A stretch of DNA of 64,000 nucleotides from Pseudomonas sp. RC10 (GTDB lineage Bacteria; Pseudomonadota; Gammaproteobacteria; Pseudomonadales; Pseudomonadaceae). The stretch's first letter is position 1. Every line of letters starts with the position of its first letter. The notes beneath the pieces were generated by a model. The model made no database searches. It worked only from the letters and a program-made list of their open reading frames with translations, and was not told the origin of the DNA. Below are positions 42,870 through 51,054 of this stretch, piece after piece. The DNA lies in contig NZ_CP151650.1 in the NCBI RefSeq assembly GCF_038397775.1, forward strand, positions 1,426,001 to 1,490,000. The letters run 5' to 3'. A program made the position numbers and the translations under genes.

Positions 42870-44467
42870 GATGGGACCCCGTGCGCGAACAGTCGCCGCC
42901 AGTCTTCACAGAGCGTCTTCTGCACATCGCCCGGAGGAAGTTGATGGCCGTAGGCGAGGTTCTGCCAGTGGCGTGTCAGTTCATGGCTAAAGGCGTGCAG
43001 CGGCGGCTGATTCAGTGCCGTGACGCGTTCCAGCACCTGACTTTCCGTGTCGGCGTTTTTCAGCGGCAATTGATAGTCGTTGATCAATCGGCTCAGCAGC
43101 GCGCGATACAACAGGCTCAGGGCTTCGCGGGGGGATTGCGCCCAGAGTTTTTCCGCTGCCGCTGCAACATCGTTCGGCAGGCTTTCTGCGTTCACTTGCA
43201 GGCCAAAGAGTTGCCGGGGCGCGTCACGTCGAGGGCGCAGGACGGGTTTGCCCTTGCTGACAAAGGTGCCGAACCATGCCCGATAACGCCAAACGACCCA
43301 CGCGACGATCAGCGCGACCAATGTCCACAACAGCACCTGAAACACCGTCGACAGGGTTTTACCGATGTTGAGCAGATTCATCACCAGCTTCACCAGCCAT
43401 GGCGGGGTATCGCCATTTTTGCCAGTTTTTGTGCCGTGCTTTTGATCGGCCAGACGCCAGCCCGACCCCGCCTTCGGATTCTTGAAGGGCGGATTGTCCA
43501 GCACCGCTTTGATCGCGGCTTGCGACGCTTCGCTGGTCAGTGGTTGATTCAGGAGTCGCGGCGTGCCAGGTGCTGCGACCTGTTCTTCCGTCTGGGGCAG
43601 ATCCAATGGCGGCAAAGGACAGCTGTAACCTGATTCGTCAACGGGTTCGGCGGCCATTGCGGGGGAGGGTGAAAAACCGAAGACCAGAGAGACGCCCACC
43701 AACAGCACGTAGGCGCTGCCGATCACCCGTTGCCGCAAGCGGCGGAATGCCAGTTCGATGTCCCAGGATTCCAGTGTCGTCCGACGGTTGAGGTAGAGGG
43801 TAAAGCCGCATGACACGTAAATCGGGCCCCACAGCACCAGGACCAAGGCATAGAAACCATTGGTCAAATGTTCCAGCCAGTTCCAGTTGCCCTCAATGTC
43901 CAGCAGGCTGCGCCACGACCAGTCCAGTTCGACCTGCTGCGGGATGAGTGCATAGAACAGCAGCATCAGACCTATCCAGAAGCACATTTCGAGTGTGCTG
44001 CCCAAGGAGGTCAGGCAGCGGACGACACGCAGATTTTTCTCGCCCAGCACCGCGATGCGTTGTGCTCGCTGAAGACCGTCCAGTCCTTCCAGTTGCTGCA
44101 CCGGTAGATTGATGCTGCGACTGAGGCTGAATCGCCGCCAGGTGAGGCTGGCAAGCAGTTGGGGTTTAAGCGCGCGCGGCCAGGCTTTCAGCGCCTCTTT
44201 AAGGGTGGGCGGGGTGCCGAACAGCGCTTGTGACAGGATCAGCAGCGGCAGTCGTTCGTACGCGGGCTTCAACCACCAGAACAGCAGGACAGCGATGGAA
44301 GGGTAATCCCAGAGCAGGGCTGTCAGCAGCGCGAAAAGTGGCAGCGTGACGATCGCCCAACTGGTCATCAGCAAACGCCGATGCTCACGTGCCAACAGCA
44401 CGCCGAGGTCGACGGCTTCCCAGGGGTTGCGCGGGCGTATGGCGACGCGGGCTTCAGTCAGGCGCAT
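42866..44467 (-). CDS. DUF4129 multi-pass membrane protein
   Basis: This 533-residue protein has several membrane segments in the first half (ITSWAIVTLPLFALLTALLW-like, IGLMLLFYALIP, LVLVLWGPIYVSCGFTLYL, AYVLLVGVSLVFG), then a periplasmic loop and one more helix (LLWTLVALIVAWVVWRY). It ends in a DUF4129-like tail (REALSLLYRALLSRLINDY). It overlaps the upstream SpoIIM-like gene by 14 bases. Its role is unknown; it belongs to the MoxR-associated envelope operon. Confidence 0.82.
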   Translation of the reverse strand: MRLTEARVAIRPRNPWEAVDLGVLLAREHRRLLMTSWAIVTLPLFALLTALLWDYPSIAVLLFWWLKPAYERLPLLILSQALFGTPPTLKEALKAWPRALKPQLLASLTWRRFSLSRSINLPVQQLEGLDGLQRAQRIAVLGEKNLRVVRCLTSLGSTLEMCFWIGLMLLFYALIPQQVELDWSWRSLLDIEGNWNWLEHLTNGFYALVLVLWGPIYVSCGFTLYLNRRTTLESWDIELAFRRLRQRVIGSAYVLLVGVSLVFGFSPSPAMAAEPVDESGYSCPLPPLDLPQTEEQVAAPGTPRLLNQPLTSEASQAAIKAVLDNPPFKNPKAGSGWRLADQKHGTKTGKNGDTPPWLVKLVMNLLNIGKTLSTVFQVLLWTLVALIVAWVVWRYRAWFGTFVSKGKPVLRPRRDAPRQLFGLQVNAESLPNDVAAAAEKLWAQSPREALSLLYRALLSRLINDYQLPLKNADTESQVLERVTALNQPPLHAFSHELTRHWQNLAYGHQLPPGDVQKTLCEDWRRLFAHGVPS

Positions 44468-45434
44468 GGGCGGTGCGTCCGGCGAAGATCAGGTAAGCGG
44501 AAACCAGCGCCCACAGCACAGCGCCCACCAGGTATTTGGTCGTGGGCTGAGGCCATGTCATAGACGACCAGTACGCCTCTATAAAGGCGGCAATGAGCAA
44601 GAACAGCATGACGCCCCCGATCAGGCGCACGCTGGTTTTGGCCGCCACTCGCAAGGCTTCGCCTCGACGCAGCGGCCCGGGCGCCAGCAACGCCCAGCCG
44701 AGCTTCAACCCGGCGGCACCTGCCAGCGCGATGGCGGTCAGCTCGAAGGCGCCGTGACCCACGACGAACGGCCAGAAGGTCTCGCCAAAGCCCACATCAG
44801 TGAGGTGTCCCGCGACCGCGCCGATCATCAGGCCGTTGAAGAACAGGAAAAACAGGCTGCCCAGTCCGAACAGCAAACCGCTGGCGAAGGTCTGAAACGC
44901 GATGCCGATGTTGTGCATGATGTAGTAGCCGAACATCAGCCAGTCGGTGCTCGATGCACGTTCCGCCGCCTGGCCGATACGCCGCGCTGCCGGGTCGTAC
45001 ATGCTTTCCATTTCCCCGACTTGAGCGGGGCTGACCACGCTGTAGATCAGGTCCGGCCAGGTGTAGACCAGCACACCCATGAGGATCAGGCTGCCGAAGA
45101 AAAGGGCGCCCGCCAAGGCGACCAGCCGCCACTCCGAACGCACCAGACGAGGGAAGTCCGCCAGCACGAAGCTCAGCAGCTGCGCGGCGAACTGGCTGCG
45201 ATGGCGGTACAGCTGTTGGTGCCCGCGCATCGCCAATTGCTGCAAAGGGTCGATCAGGTAGCTGCTGTAGCCACGCTCCTGAGCCAGCGCCAGTTGCTGA
45301 CAGATTTGCCGGTACGCTTCGGCGAAACCGTCGCCCGCTTCGTTCTTGCGCCGACTGCGTTCCAGCGCATCCAGACGTTCCGCGAAACGTTGCCAGTCAC
45401 CCTGATGGCGTTGTTCGAACTGGCTCTGTTTCAT
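44454..45434 (-). CDS. SpoIIM-like membrane protein
   Basis: The 326-residue product has a soluble N-terminus and five or six membrane helices (LVALAGALFFGSLILMGVLVY, LLFGLGSLFFLFFNGLMIGA, ALIAAFIEAYWSS region). VVGHGAFELTAIALAGAAGLKLG is typical of the stage II sporulation protein M family, which is widespread in non-sporulating bacteria in this operon type. It overlaps the RDD gene by four bases. Confidence 0.85.
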   Translation of the reverse strand: MKQSQFEQRHQGDWQRFAERLDALERSRRKNEAGDGFAEAYRQICQQLALAQERGYSSYLIDPLQQLAMRGHQQLYRHRSQFAAQLLSFVLADFPRLVRSEWRLVALAGALFFGSLILMGVLVYTWPDLIYSVVSPAQVGEMESMYDPAARRIGQAAERASSTDWLMFGYYIMHNIGIAFQTFASGLLFGLGSLFFLFFNGLMIGAVAGHLTDVGFGETFWPFVVGHGAFELTAIALAGAAGLKLGWALLAPGPLRRGEALRVAAKTSVRLIGGVMLFLLIAAFIEAYWSSMTWPQPTTKYLVGAVLWALVSAYLIFAGRTAHAPD

Positions 45435-46168
45435 GCCGAACCCGCCAGACCGCGAGCGATGCCGTTCACTTGGGTCACGGCGTGTTCGGGCGGGAGGTGC
45501 GTGGGCATTTGCAGGACGGGAACGAGTATCGCCGCCAATTCCTGGCCGCGAGCAGGGGAGAGGTCATGCTGTCGTTCAGCAAAGGACAGCACCGCCCGCT
45601 GTTCTTCAAGTGTCAGGATCAAGGGCGCAGCGACGGCGGGAACGTCGGGCAGTGAGGGACGGGAAATCGACGCGTCGCGGTAAATCACCAGCGTACCTGC
45701 CGCCAGATCACCGAGCCGTTTGAAGAGGGGGTGCTGAAGGCAGGCGAACGCGCCTACGCTGTAGCCGAAGGGCAGCATGTCGACGAATCGCAACAGATTG
45801 CGCAGCAGTGAAGCAGACCAACCGACCGGCGTGCCGTCATCGTGGACCACGCGCAGCCCCATGAGCTGTTTGCCAGGCGTGCGGCCTTGGTGCAGGACTT
45901 CGAACAGCACCATGTACCACCAATTGATGAGAAACAGCGCCAGCACGAACAGCCCGGTGCCGAACTCCCCGAAGGCGTCGAGCAAGAAAAACAGCCCCAC
46001 CAGCAGGACGCCGCGAATCAGCAGGTCAAACGCGAACGCAAGTGACCGCGACAGCAGCCCAGCCGGTCTCAACACCAGGTCGATGCCTTCCGGGGTTTCG
46101 AGGCGGATGCGGGTGTCCAGTGGAGCAGGCTGCGCAGCATTCCTTGGCCAAGCGTGCGAAGAGGACAT
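45431..46168 (-). CDS. RDD family membrane protein
   Basis: This 245-residue protein is the first gene of the MoxR operon. The Arg-Asp-Asp-type motif region is SRSLAFAFDLLIRG, followed by membrane helices (VLLVGLFFLLDAF, TGLFVLALFLINWWYMVLFEVL) and the typical GRTPGKQLMGLRVV-x-DDG loop. A C-terminal cytoplasmic tail of about 80 residues follows. The spacer to sbcB (46169-46351) carries the divergent promoters. Confidence 0.88.
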   Translation of the reverse strand: MSSSHAWPRNAAQPAPLDTRIRLETPEGIDLVLRPAGLLSRSLAFAFDLLIRGVLLVGLFFLLDAFGEFGTGLFVLALFLINWWYMVLFEVLHQGRTPGKQLMGLRVVHDDGTPVGWSASLLRNLLRFVDMLPFGYSVGAFACLQHPLFKRLGDLAAGTLVIYRDASISRPSLPDVPAVAAPLILTLEEQRAVLSFAERQHDLSPARGQELAAILVPVLQMPTHLPPEHAVTQVNGIARGLAGSA

Positions 46169-46351
46169 TGTCGGTGGGGGTACGCCAGAAAATAAAGCCT
46201 GATGCTAGCCAGCACGGCAGTCCTAAGCAACCGGATGATTCGGAAGCATCGTGTGGGAAATGTCTTTAAACACTTCTGACCGGCCTTAGGGTGGGCAGGG
46301 CGTGGAAGTCGATCTGGTAGACTTCGCCGGTCTTCTGCTCAGGATCAGCCC

Positions 46352-47782
46352 GTGACTTCCAGCATTTTCTGGTACGACTACGAAACCACCGGCATCAATC
46401 CGCGCAACGACCGGCCGCTCCAGGTGGCGGGAGTTCGCACGGACGATCAACTCAACGAGATATCCGAGCCGGTCAATCTTTACTGTCAGCCCAGCGATGA
46501 CATCCTTCCACACCCGGCTGCGTGTCTGGTCACGGGCATCACGCCGGCGCGGCTGGCGGAAAAGGGTTTGTGTGAGGCCGACTTCATGACCCGCGTGCAT
46601 GCCGAACTGTCGCTGCCCGGTACGTGCGGTGCTGGCTATAACACTCTGCGGTTCGACGACGAGATGACGCGCTACAGCCTGTACCGTAACTTTTTTGACC
46701 CATACGGTCGGGAGTGGCAGGGGGGCAATAGCCGTTGGGATCTGATCGATGTCGTGCGCACGGCTTATGCGTTGCGTCCGGAGGGCATTGTCTGGCCGGA
46801 AGAGGAAGGACGCGTCACGCTCAAACTTGAACGGCTGACCGCTGCAAATGGTATCGACCACGGGCAGGCTCACGACGCGCTTTCCGATGTTCGTGCCACC
46901 CTTGCACTGGCGCGGCTTATCCGTGACAAGCAACCCAAGCTTTACGACTATCTTTTTCAGTTGCGCAGTAAACACAAGGTGCAGGAGCAGATTCGTTTGC
47001 TGCAACCGCTGGTGCATATATCGGGGCGTTTCTCGGCGGCGCGTAGTTACCTGGGTGTAGTGCTCCCTTTGGCGTGGCACCCCACCAATCGCAACGCGCT
47101 GATTGTCTGTGACCTGTTTCACGATCACCGCCCGTTACTGGACGAAGACGCACAGACCCTGCGTCAGCGTTTATATACCCGTCGCGAGGATTTACTGGAG
47201 GGGCAATTTCCGGTTCCCCTTAAACTACTGCATATAAACAAATGCCCGGTAGTCGCGCCATTGAGTGTCTTGCGTGAAGAAGACCGTCAGCGCCTGCACA
47301 TCGATCTGAGCGTCTACAAAGAGCGCGTTCATCAGCTGAACGGAGGTCAGGCGATCTGGGTGGAAAAGTTGAAAGAGGTTTATGCCAGTGATGATTTCGC
47401 TGTCAGCGAAGACCCGGAACAACAGTTATATGATGGATTTATTAACGACAGGGATCGCCGTCTTTGTGAACAGGTTCGCATGGCAGAGCCCCAACAACTA
47501 GCGAGCGACCCGTGGCCCTTCGATGATCCGCGACTTCCCGAGTTGTTATTTCGCTACCGGGCTCGCAACTTTGCTGAAACCCTGACGGTCACCGAACAGC
47601 AGCGCTGGCTGGGGTTTTGCCAGGAGCGTCTCGTCGATCCCCAGGCAGGGGCGCCCAATACCCTGAAAGCCTTTACCAAGGCGTTGATAGAGCTGTCGTT
47701 GAAAGCATCGCCGGAGCAGCTCAAGGTGCTGTCCGAGTGGCAGGATTATTCGATACAACTCAAGCACCGCCTGGGAATCTGA
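46352..47782 (+). CDS. sbcB: Exodeoxyribonuclease I
   Basis: The enzyme degrades single-stranded DNA 3' to 5' and acts in recombination and mismatch repair. The 476-residue product has DEDDh exonuclease motifs: F-W-Y-DYETTG at the N-terminus, YNTLRFDDEMTRYS, and H-DALSDVRATLALA. The SH3-like and helical C-terminal parts of ExoI follow. Translation starts at GTG (46352), with AGGA eight bases upstream. The gene ends at a strong terminator. Confidence 0.93.
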   Translation: MTSSIFWYDYETTGINPRNDRPLQVAGVRTDDQLNEISEPVNLYCQPSDDILPHPAACLVTGITPARLAEKGLCEADFMTRVHAELSLPGTCGAGYNTLRFDDEMTRYSLYRNFFDPYGREWQGGNSRWDLIDVVRTAYALRPEGIVWPEEEGRVTLKLERLTAANGIDHGQAHDALSDVRATLALARLIRDKQPKLYDYLFQLRSKHKVQEQIRLLQPLVHISGRFSAARSYLGVVLPLAWHPTNRNALIVCDLFHDHRPLLDEDAQTLRQRLYTRREDLLEGQFPVPLKLLHINKCPVVAPLSVLREEDRQRLHIDLSVYKERVHQLNGGQAIWVEKLKEVYASDDFAVSEDPEQQLYDGFINDRDRRLCEQVRMAEPQQLASDPWPFDDPRLPELLFRYRARNFAETLTVTEQQRWLGFCQERLVDPQAGAPNTLKAFTKALIELSLKASPEQLKVLSEWQDYSIQLKHRLGI

Positions 47783-47811
47783 GTGCGCGGTTGAGATAAA
47801 AAACCTGCCAT

Positions 47812-47840
47812 AAAAAACGCCAGCTTTCGCTGGCGTTTTT
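47812..47840. terminator. Bidirectional terminator between sbcB and mvaT
   Basis: AACGCCAGC pairs with GCTGGCGTT around TTTC. It is flanked by an A-run and a T-run, so it works for both convergent genes. Confidence 0.92.
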
Positions 47841-47884
47841 GGGTCGCACATCACTGCACAACGGCTGTTGCAATACGCGAGCTA

Positions 47885-48265
47885 TTAGCCCAGCAGAGTT
47901 GCCCAGCTTTCAACCTCGTCACCGCCCCACTTGGCTTTCCACTCTTTCAGCGTCTTGTGGTTGCCACCTTTGGTTTCGATGATTTCGCCGTTATGCGGGT
48001 TCTTGTATTGCTTGACCTTGCGCGCACGCTTGGTGCCGGTAGTTTTGACTGCGGCGCCGCCACGTGGGGCTTTCAACTTGGAATCTGGATCCAGCAACGC
48101 GATGATGTCGCGCAGTGATTTTTGATATTCGCCCATCAGGGTGCGCAGTTTGCCTTCGAACTCAAGTTCCTTTTGCAGTTTGTCGTCCTGTTGCAGATTT
48201 TGCAGACGAGCTTGCAGTTCTTTGATGGCTTCTTCTGTTGCGCGGTATTCGTTGATCAGGGACAT
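47885..48265 (-). CDS. mvaT: H-NS-type xenogeneic silencer MvaT
   Basis: MvaT binds AT-rich DNA and silences horizontally acquired genes. The 126-residue product starts MSLINEYRATEEAIKEL at 48265. It has the coiled-coil oligomerisation helix (residues 1-60) and the C-terminal DNA-binding domain with ARKVKQYKNPHNGEIIETKGG and NHKTLKEWKAKWG, the MvaT AT-pincer region. Its length matches Pseudomonas MvaT. A promoter with -35 TTTACT and -10 TATTAT 17 bases apart lies at 48307-48335. The AT-rich RHS tips and promoters in this window are natural targets, although binding is not shown. Confidence 0.95.
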   Translation of the reverse strand: MSLINEYRATEEAIKELQARLQNLQQDDKLQKELEFEGKLRTLMGEYQKSLRDIIALLDPDSKLKAPRGGAAVKTTGTKRARKVKQYKNPHNGEIIETKGGNHKTLKEWKAKWGGDEVESWATLLG

Positions 48266-48306
48266 GAGGGCTACCTGTGTGGTGATGGGCAGGGTGTAAT
48301 GACGCA

Positions 48307-48351
48307 ATAATAGTCACAGTATTTGCGCAAGTAAACATTTAAGAAATGTTT
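48307..48351 (-). promoter_or_regulatory. mvaT promoter with overlapping palindrome
   Basis: On the minus strand, TTTACT (48330-48335) and TATTAT (48307-48312) are separated by exactly 17 bases. The perfect inverted repeat AAACATTT-AAG-AAATGTTT (48333-48351) overlaps the -35 and could be an operator or an AT-rich MvaT autoregulation site. Confidence 0.6.
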
Positions 48352-48473
48352 TATCTGTCGCATTTTGAAATAGCCCACTCACATGCAGGCGACCATCAAA
48401 CAAGTGTCGTGGACAGGTAGCGTAAAATACCGGGGCTATTTAGTAGGTTTATTGACGCCGAGTTTCGTGTCGG

Positions 48474-48563
48474 GCTGTGCAGCGCAGGAACAGCTACCCA
48501 TTACCGCTGATCGGCATGGGTTTCGGGGGCTGTGAAATCAGTGCAAGGAGGCTGCTGCACAGC
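48474..48563 (+). other. Nested long stem-loop upstream of purU
   Basis: GCTGTGCAGC (48474-48483) pairs with GCTGCACAGC (48554-48563). Inside it ACAGC pairs with GCTGT, ACCCAT with ATGGGT, and CCG with CGG, all in nested order. This gives an extended helix with internal loops, consistent with a structured RNA, although no known riboswitch consensus was recognised. Confidence 0.45.
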
Positions 48564-48616
48564 GGGCGGGTAATCGCTAGAATAGCCGCCTTTGCGAAGT
48601 TCTGGAGTTTCCCCTC

Positions 48617-49468
48617 ATGCGCACTTTTCGTCTGGTGATTGCTTGCCCGGACCGTGTCGGTATCGTTGCCAAAGTCAGTAACTTTCTGGCGACCTACAAC
48701 GGCTGGATTACTGAAGCGAGTCATCACTCTGACAACCTCAGCGGCTGGTTTTTCATGCGCCATGAAATCCGTGCCGATACCTTGCCGTTCGATCTGGAAG
48801 GATTCCGTGAAGCGTTCACGCCTATCGCCGAAGAATTTGGCATGGACTGGCGCATCACCGATTCGGATCAAAAGAAGCGCGTCGTACTCATGGCGAGCCG
48901 TGAATCCCATTGCCTGGCCGACCTGCTGCACCGTTGGCACAGCGACGAACTGGACTGCGAGATCGCCTGCGTGATCTCCAACCATCAGGACCTGCGCAGC
49001 ATGGTCGAGTGGCACGACATCCCTTATTACCACGTGCCAGTGGACCCAAAAGACAAGGAGCCAGCGTTCGCCGAAGTTTCGCGTCTGGTCAAACAGCACG
49101 ACGCCGATGTCGTGGTCCTGGCGCGCTACATGCAGATTCTGCCGCCGCAACTGTGCCGCGAGTATGCGCATCAGGTGATCAACATTCATCACAGCTTCCT
49201 GCCATCGTTCGTGGGCGCCAAGCCTTATCACCAGGCATCGCTGCGCGGTGTGAAGCTGATCGGTGCGACGTGCCACTATGTGACCGAAGAGCTGGACGCG
49301 GGCCCGATCATCGAGCAGGACGTCGTGCGTGTCACCCACCGCGACAGCATCGAGAACATGGTGCGTTTCGGCCGTGACGTGGAAAAGATGGTGTTGGCGC
49401 GTGGCTTGCGCGCTCACCTGGAAGACCGCGTGTTGGTGCACGACAACAAGACTGTGGTGTTTGACTAA
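48617..49468 (+). CDS. purU: Formyltetrahydrofolate deformylase
   Basis: The enzyme hydrolyses 10-formyl-THF to formate and THF, balancing one-carbon and glycine metabolism. The 283-residue product has an N-terminal ACT domain (RLVIACPDRVGIVAKVSNFL, about 1-80) and a formyltransferase-type catalytic domain. That domain contains VINIHHSFLPSFVGAKPYHQ (catalytic Asn/His) and GATCHYVTEELDAGPIIEQD (catalytic Asp). It starts after CTGGAGTTTCCCCTC and is monocistronic here. Confidence 0.93.
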   Translation: MRTFRLVIACPDRVGIVAKVSNFLATYNGWITEASHHSDNLSGWFFMRHEIRADTLPFDLEGFREAFTPIAEEFGMDWRITDSDQKKRVVLMASRESHCLADLLHRWHSDELDCEIACVISNHQDLRSMVEWHDIPYYHVPVDPKDKEPAFAEVSRLVKQHDADVVVLARYMQILPPQLCREYAHQVINIHHSFLPSFVGAKPYHQASLRGVKLIGATCHYVTEELDAGPIIEQDVVRVTHRDSIENMVRFGRDVEKMVLARGLRAHLEDRVLVHDNKTVVFD

Positions 49469-49491
49469 ACTCGAACGGCGCTACTCTTTGA

Positions 49492-49576
49492 GGGAGCGAA
49501 ATCATTCGCGAGGGGTCTGCCAGGGCGATACATCTCTATCGTCTGGAAGATTTTTCGCGATGAATTCGCCCCCACA
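49492..49576. repeat. REP-like intergenic inverted repeat
   Basis: GGAGCGAAATCATTCGCGA is inversely matched by TCGCGATGAATTCGCCCCCA at the other end, with an inner CCAG/CTGG pairing. It belongs to the same family as the repeat at 1621-1709. Confidence 0.7.
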
Positions 49577-49610
49577 GAATCCATCCCCCGAACCCTGAAG
49601 GGTTGCTGCA

Positions 49611-49796
49611 ATGGTCAATCCACTCGACAAAGCCACCTCCAAAGCCCCACCGACGCTTGGCGAAGGCTGCCTCAGTCGCTATGACCCCGACGCCTTGTCG
49701 CCTGATGACGGCACCGAGTTCGAGGGTGCTGAGCAACTCTGGGAGCAGGTCAAGCCCGACGCCGAAGACGAATCAAGGCGTCTTGATCCGCAATAG
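49611..49796 (+). CDS. Small acidic conserved-type protein
   Basis: The 61-residue frame (MVNPLDKATSKAPPTLGEGC, then LSRYDPDALSPDDGTEFEG) shows strong G/C preference at third codon positions and a plausible GAAGGG ribosome site, both favouring a real gene. It is acidic and soluble, and I do not recognise a family. It overlaps the end of the convergent membrane-protein gene by 24 bases. Confidence 0.5.
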   Translation: MVNPLDKATSKAPPTLGEGCLSRYDPDALSPDDGTEFEGAEQLWEQVKPDAEDESRRLDPQ

Positions 49797-50768
49797 TTTC
49801 ATGAGCAACGGCTTGCCGACCATCAGCAAGAAAACCGGACCGCCTGCGACGAGATAAAAGTAATAGGTCACGATTCGCCAGATCAGAATCGCCGCGGCTG
49901 CGGTCGATTTTCCCACCATGGGCGCTAACAACGCCGCTGACGTTAATTCCGCCGCCCCGGCGCCACCCGGCGAGAGGCTGAATTGCCCCGCGCTCAACGA
50001 CAGCATCTGGACCAGAAACGTCCAGGCCCAGTCGATGTCCACGCCGAGCCCGAGCAACGCCAGGTACAGCACGCTATAGCGCAACCCCCAATGCACGCAC
50101 GTCAGCAGGAATACCTTGAACAGCACGCGATGGGGCATCTTCCAGGTTTCGGCCAGCGCGTCGCGAAAATGCAGGAGCTTGCGGGCCCAACGGATGCGCG
50201 AAGCGTTCTTGCGTTTGAGGCGCTTGAGCAATCTGCCGTTGAACAAAATGATCCGGCGGTGATATCGGGCGAATCCTGCACAGACACACAGCCCGGCCCC
50301 TATCAGCAGGGCGCTGGCGATGAGCATCCATTCCAGGTTTTCACTGAGTTTGTGGAACACCGCATAGATGAGGATGCCGATCAGGGCGAGCAGAAAAAAC
50401 ACCAGGTCATTGAGCTGGTCGGTGGCAAAGGCTGCCGTACTTTTGGCCGGACCAATGCCGCAGCGTGACAGCAACGCTACGAGGGTGAGCGGTGCGCCGC
50501 TGCCACCCGGCGTGGCGCTGTAGGCGAATTCGGTGGCCATGACCACGCCCAGACTCTTGCGCATCCCCAACCCGTTTGCGCTCTCGCCGAGCAACAAACG
50601 TAAGCGCATGGTGTTCGCGCACCAACCCACCAGCACCATGCCGAACATCGCCAGAAATAGCGGAAGCGGGAAGTTGCGCAGGCGATGGAACATGTCCATG
50701 CCGCCCATGAACAACGGAATCAGCAGGGCGAGGACCAGCACCGCTGCCAGCCAAAAAAGTCGCTTCAC
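49773..50768 (-). CDS. YbhN/lysylphosphatidylglycerol synthase-like membrane protein
   Basis: This 331-residue multi-pass protein (about eight helices) belongs to the LPG_synthase_TM/YbhN family. It contains ATEFAYSATPGGSGAPLTLV and LSAGQFSLSPGGAGAAELTS, the paired Pro-Gly-Gly loops typical of the family. I start at GTG 50766-50768 (VKRLFWLAAVLVLAL), where the first helix begins; the longer frame to 51056 encodes a low-quality extension. No aminoacyl-transferase domain is attached, so the function, possibly lipid flipping, is open. Confidence 0.8.
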   Translation of the reverse strand: MKRLFWLAAVLVLALLIPLFMGGMDMFHRLRNFPLPLFLAMFGMVLVGWCANTMRLRLLLGESANGLGMRKSLGVVMATEFAYSATPGGSGAPLTLVALLSRCGIGPAKSTAAFATDQLNDLVFFLLALIGILIYAVFHKLSENLEWMLIASALLIGAGLCVCAGFARYHRRIILFNGRLLKRLKRKNASRIRWARKLLHFRDALAETWKMPHRVLFKVFLLTCVHWGLRYSVLYLALLGLGVDIDWAWTFLVQMLSLSAGQFSLSPGGAGAAELTSAALLAPMVGKSTAAAAILIWRIVTYYFYLVAGGPVFLLMVGKPLLMKLLRIKTP

Positions 50769-51054
50769 GCGCAGAACCTGCTGGGGCGTCGCACAAAATG
50801 GCTGCGCAAAAGGGATAGCCACAGAGCGCGCGCCTTGGCGTCGGGTCGGGCTGCATTGAGCATCTTGGGCGTATCCTCCATTTTTCGTCCTAGATTGACC
50901 GCTCGCACAGGCGGGTGTTCGGTGAGCACCGATGGCCTCGTTGGGTGAACTAGAGTGAAGGGGCCGACTCGGGTTGGCAATCTTCGATGCAGAAGAGTCG
51001 AGTGCGTCGCCTCGGTTTCTCTGCACACAAACAATGCGATCTCTGGGTGAAGAC

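Larger units (their letters stand above)
48266..48616. other. Divergent mvaT/purU intergenic region
   Basis: No gene is visible. The region holds the mvaT promoter, a perfect palindrome beside it, and a nested stem-loop region (48474-48563), all listed separately. A TAGAAT -10-like hexamer lies about 40 bases before purU. Confidence 0.6.

Noticed and set aside
44346..45683. 445-codon open frame on the plus strand
   Set aside because: Antisense to the SpoIIM-like and RDD genes, Gln/Arg-rich shadow translation.
48474..48563. Known riboswitch (glycine, cobalamin, c-di-GMP) before purU
   Set aside because: None of the consensus segments of these classes is present; only the nested pairing is reported.
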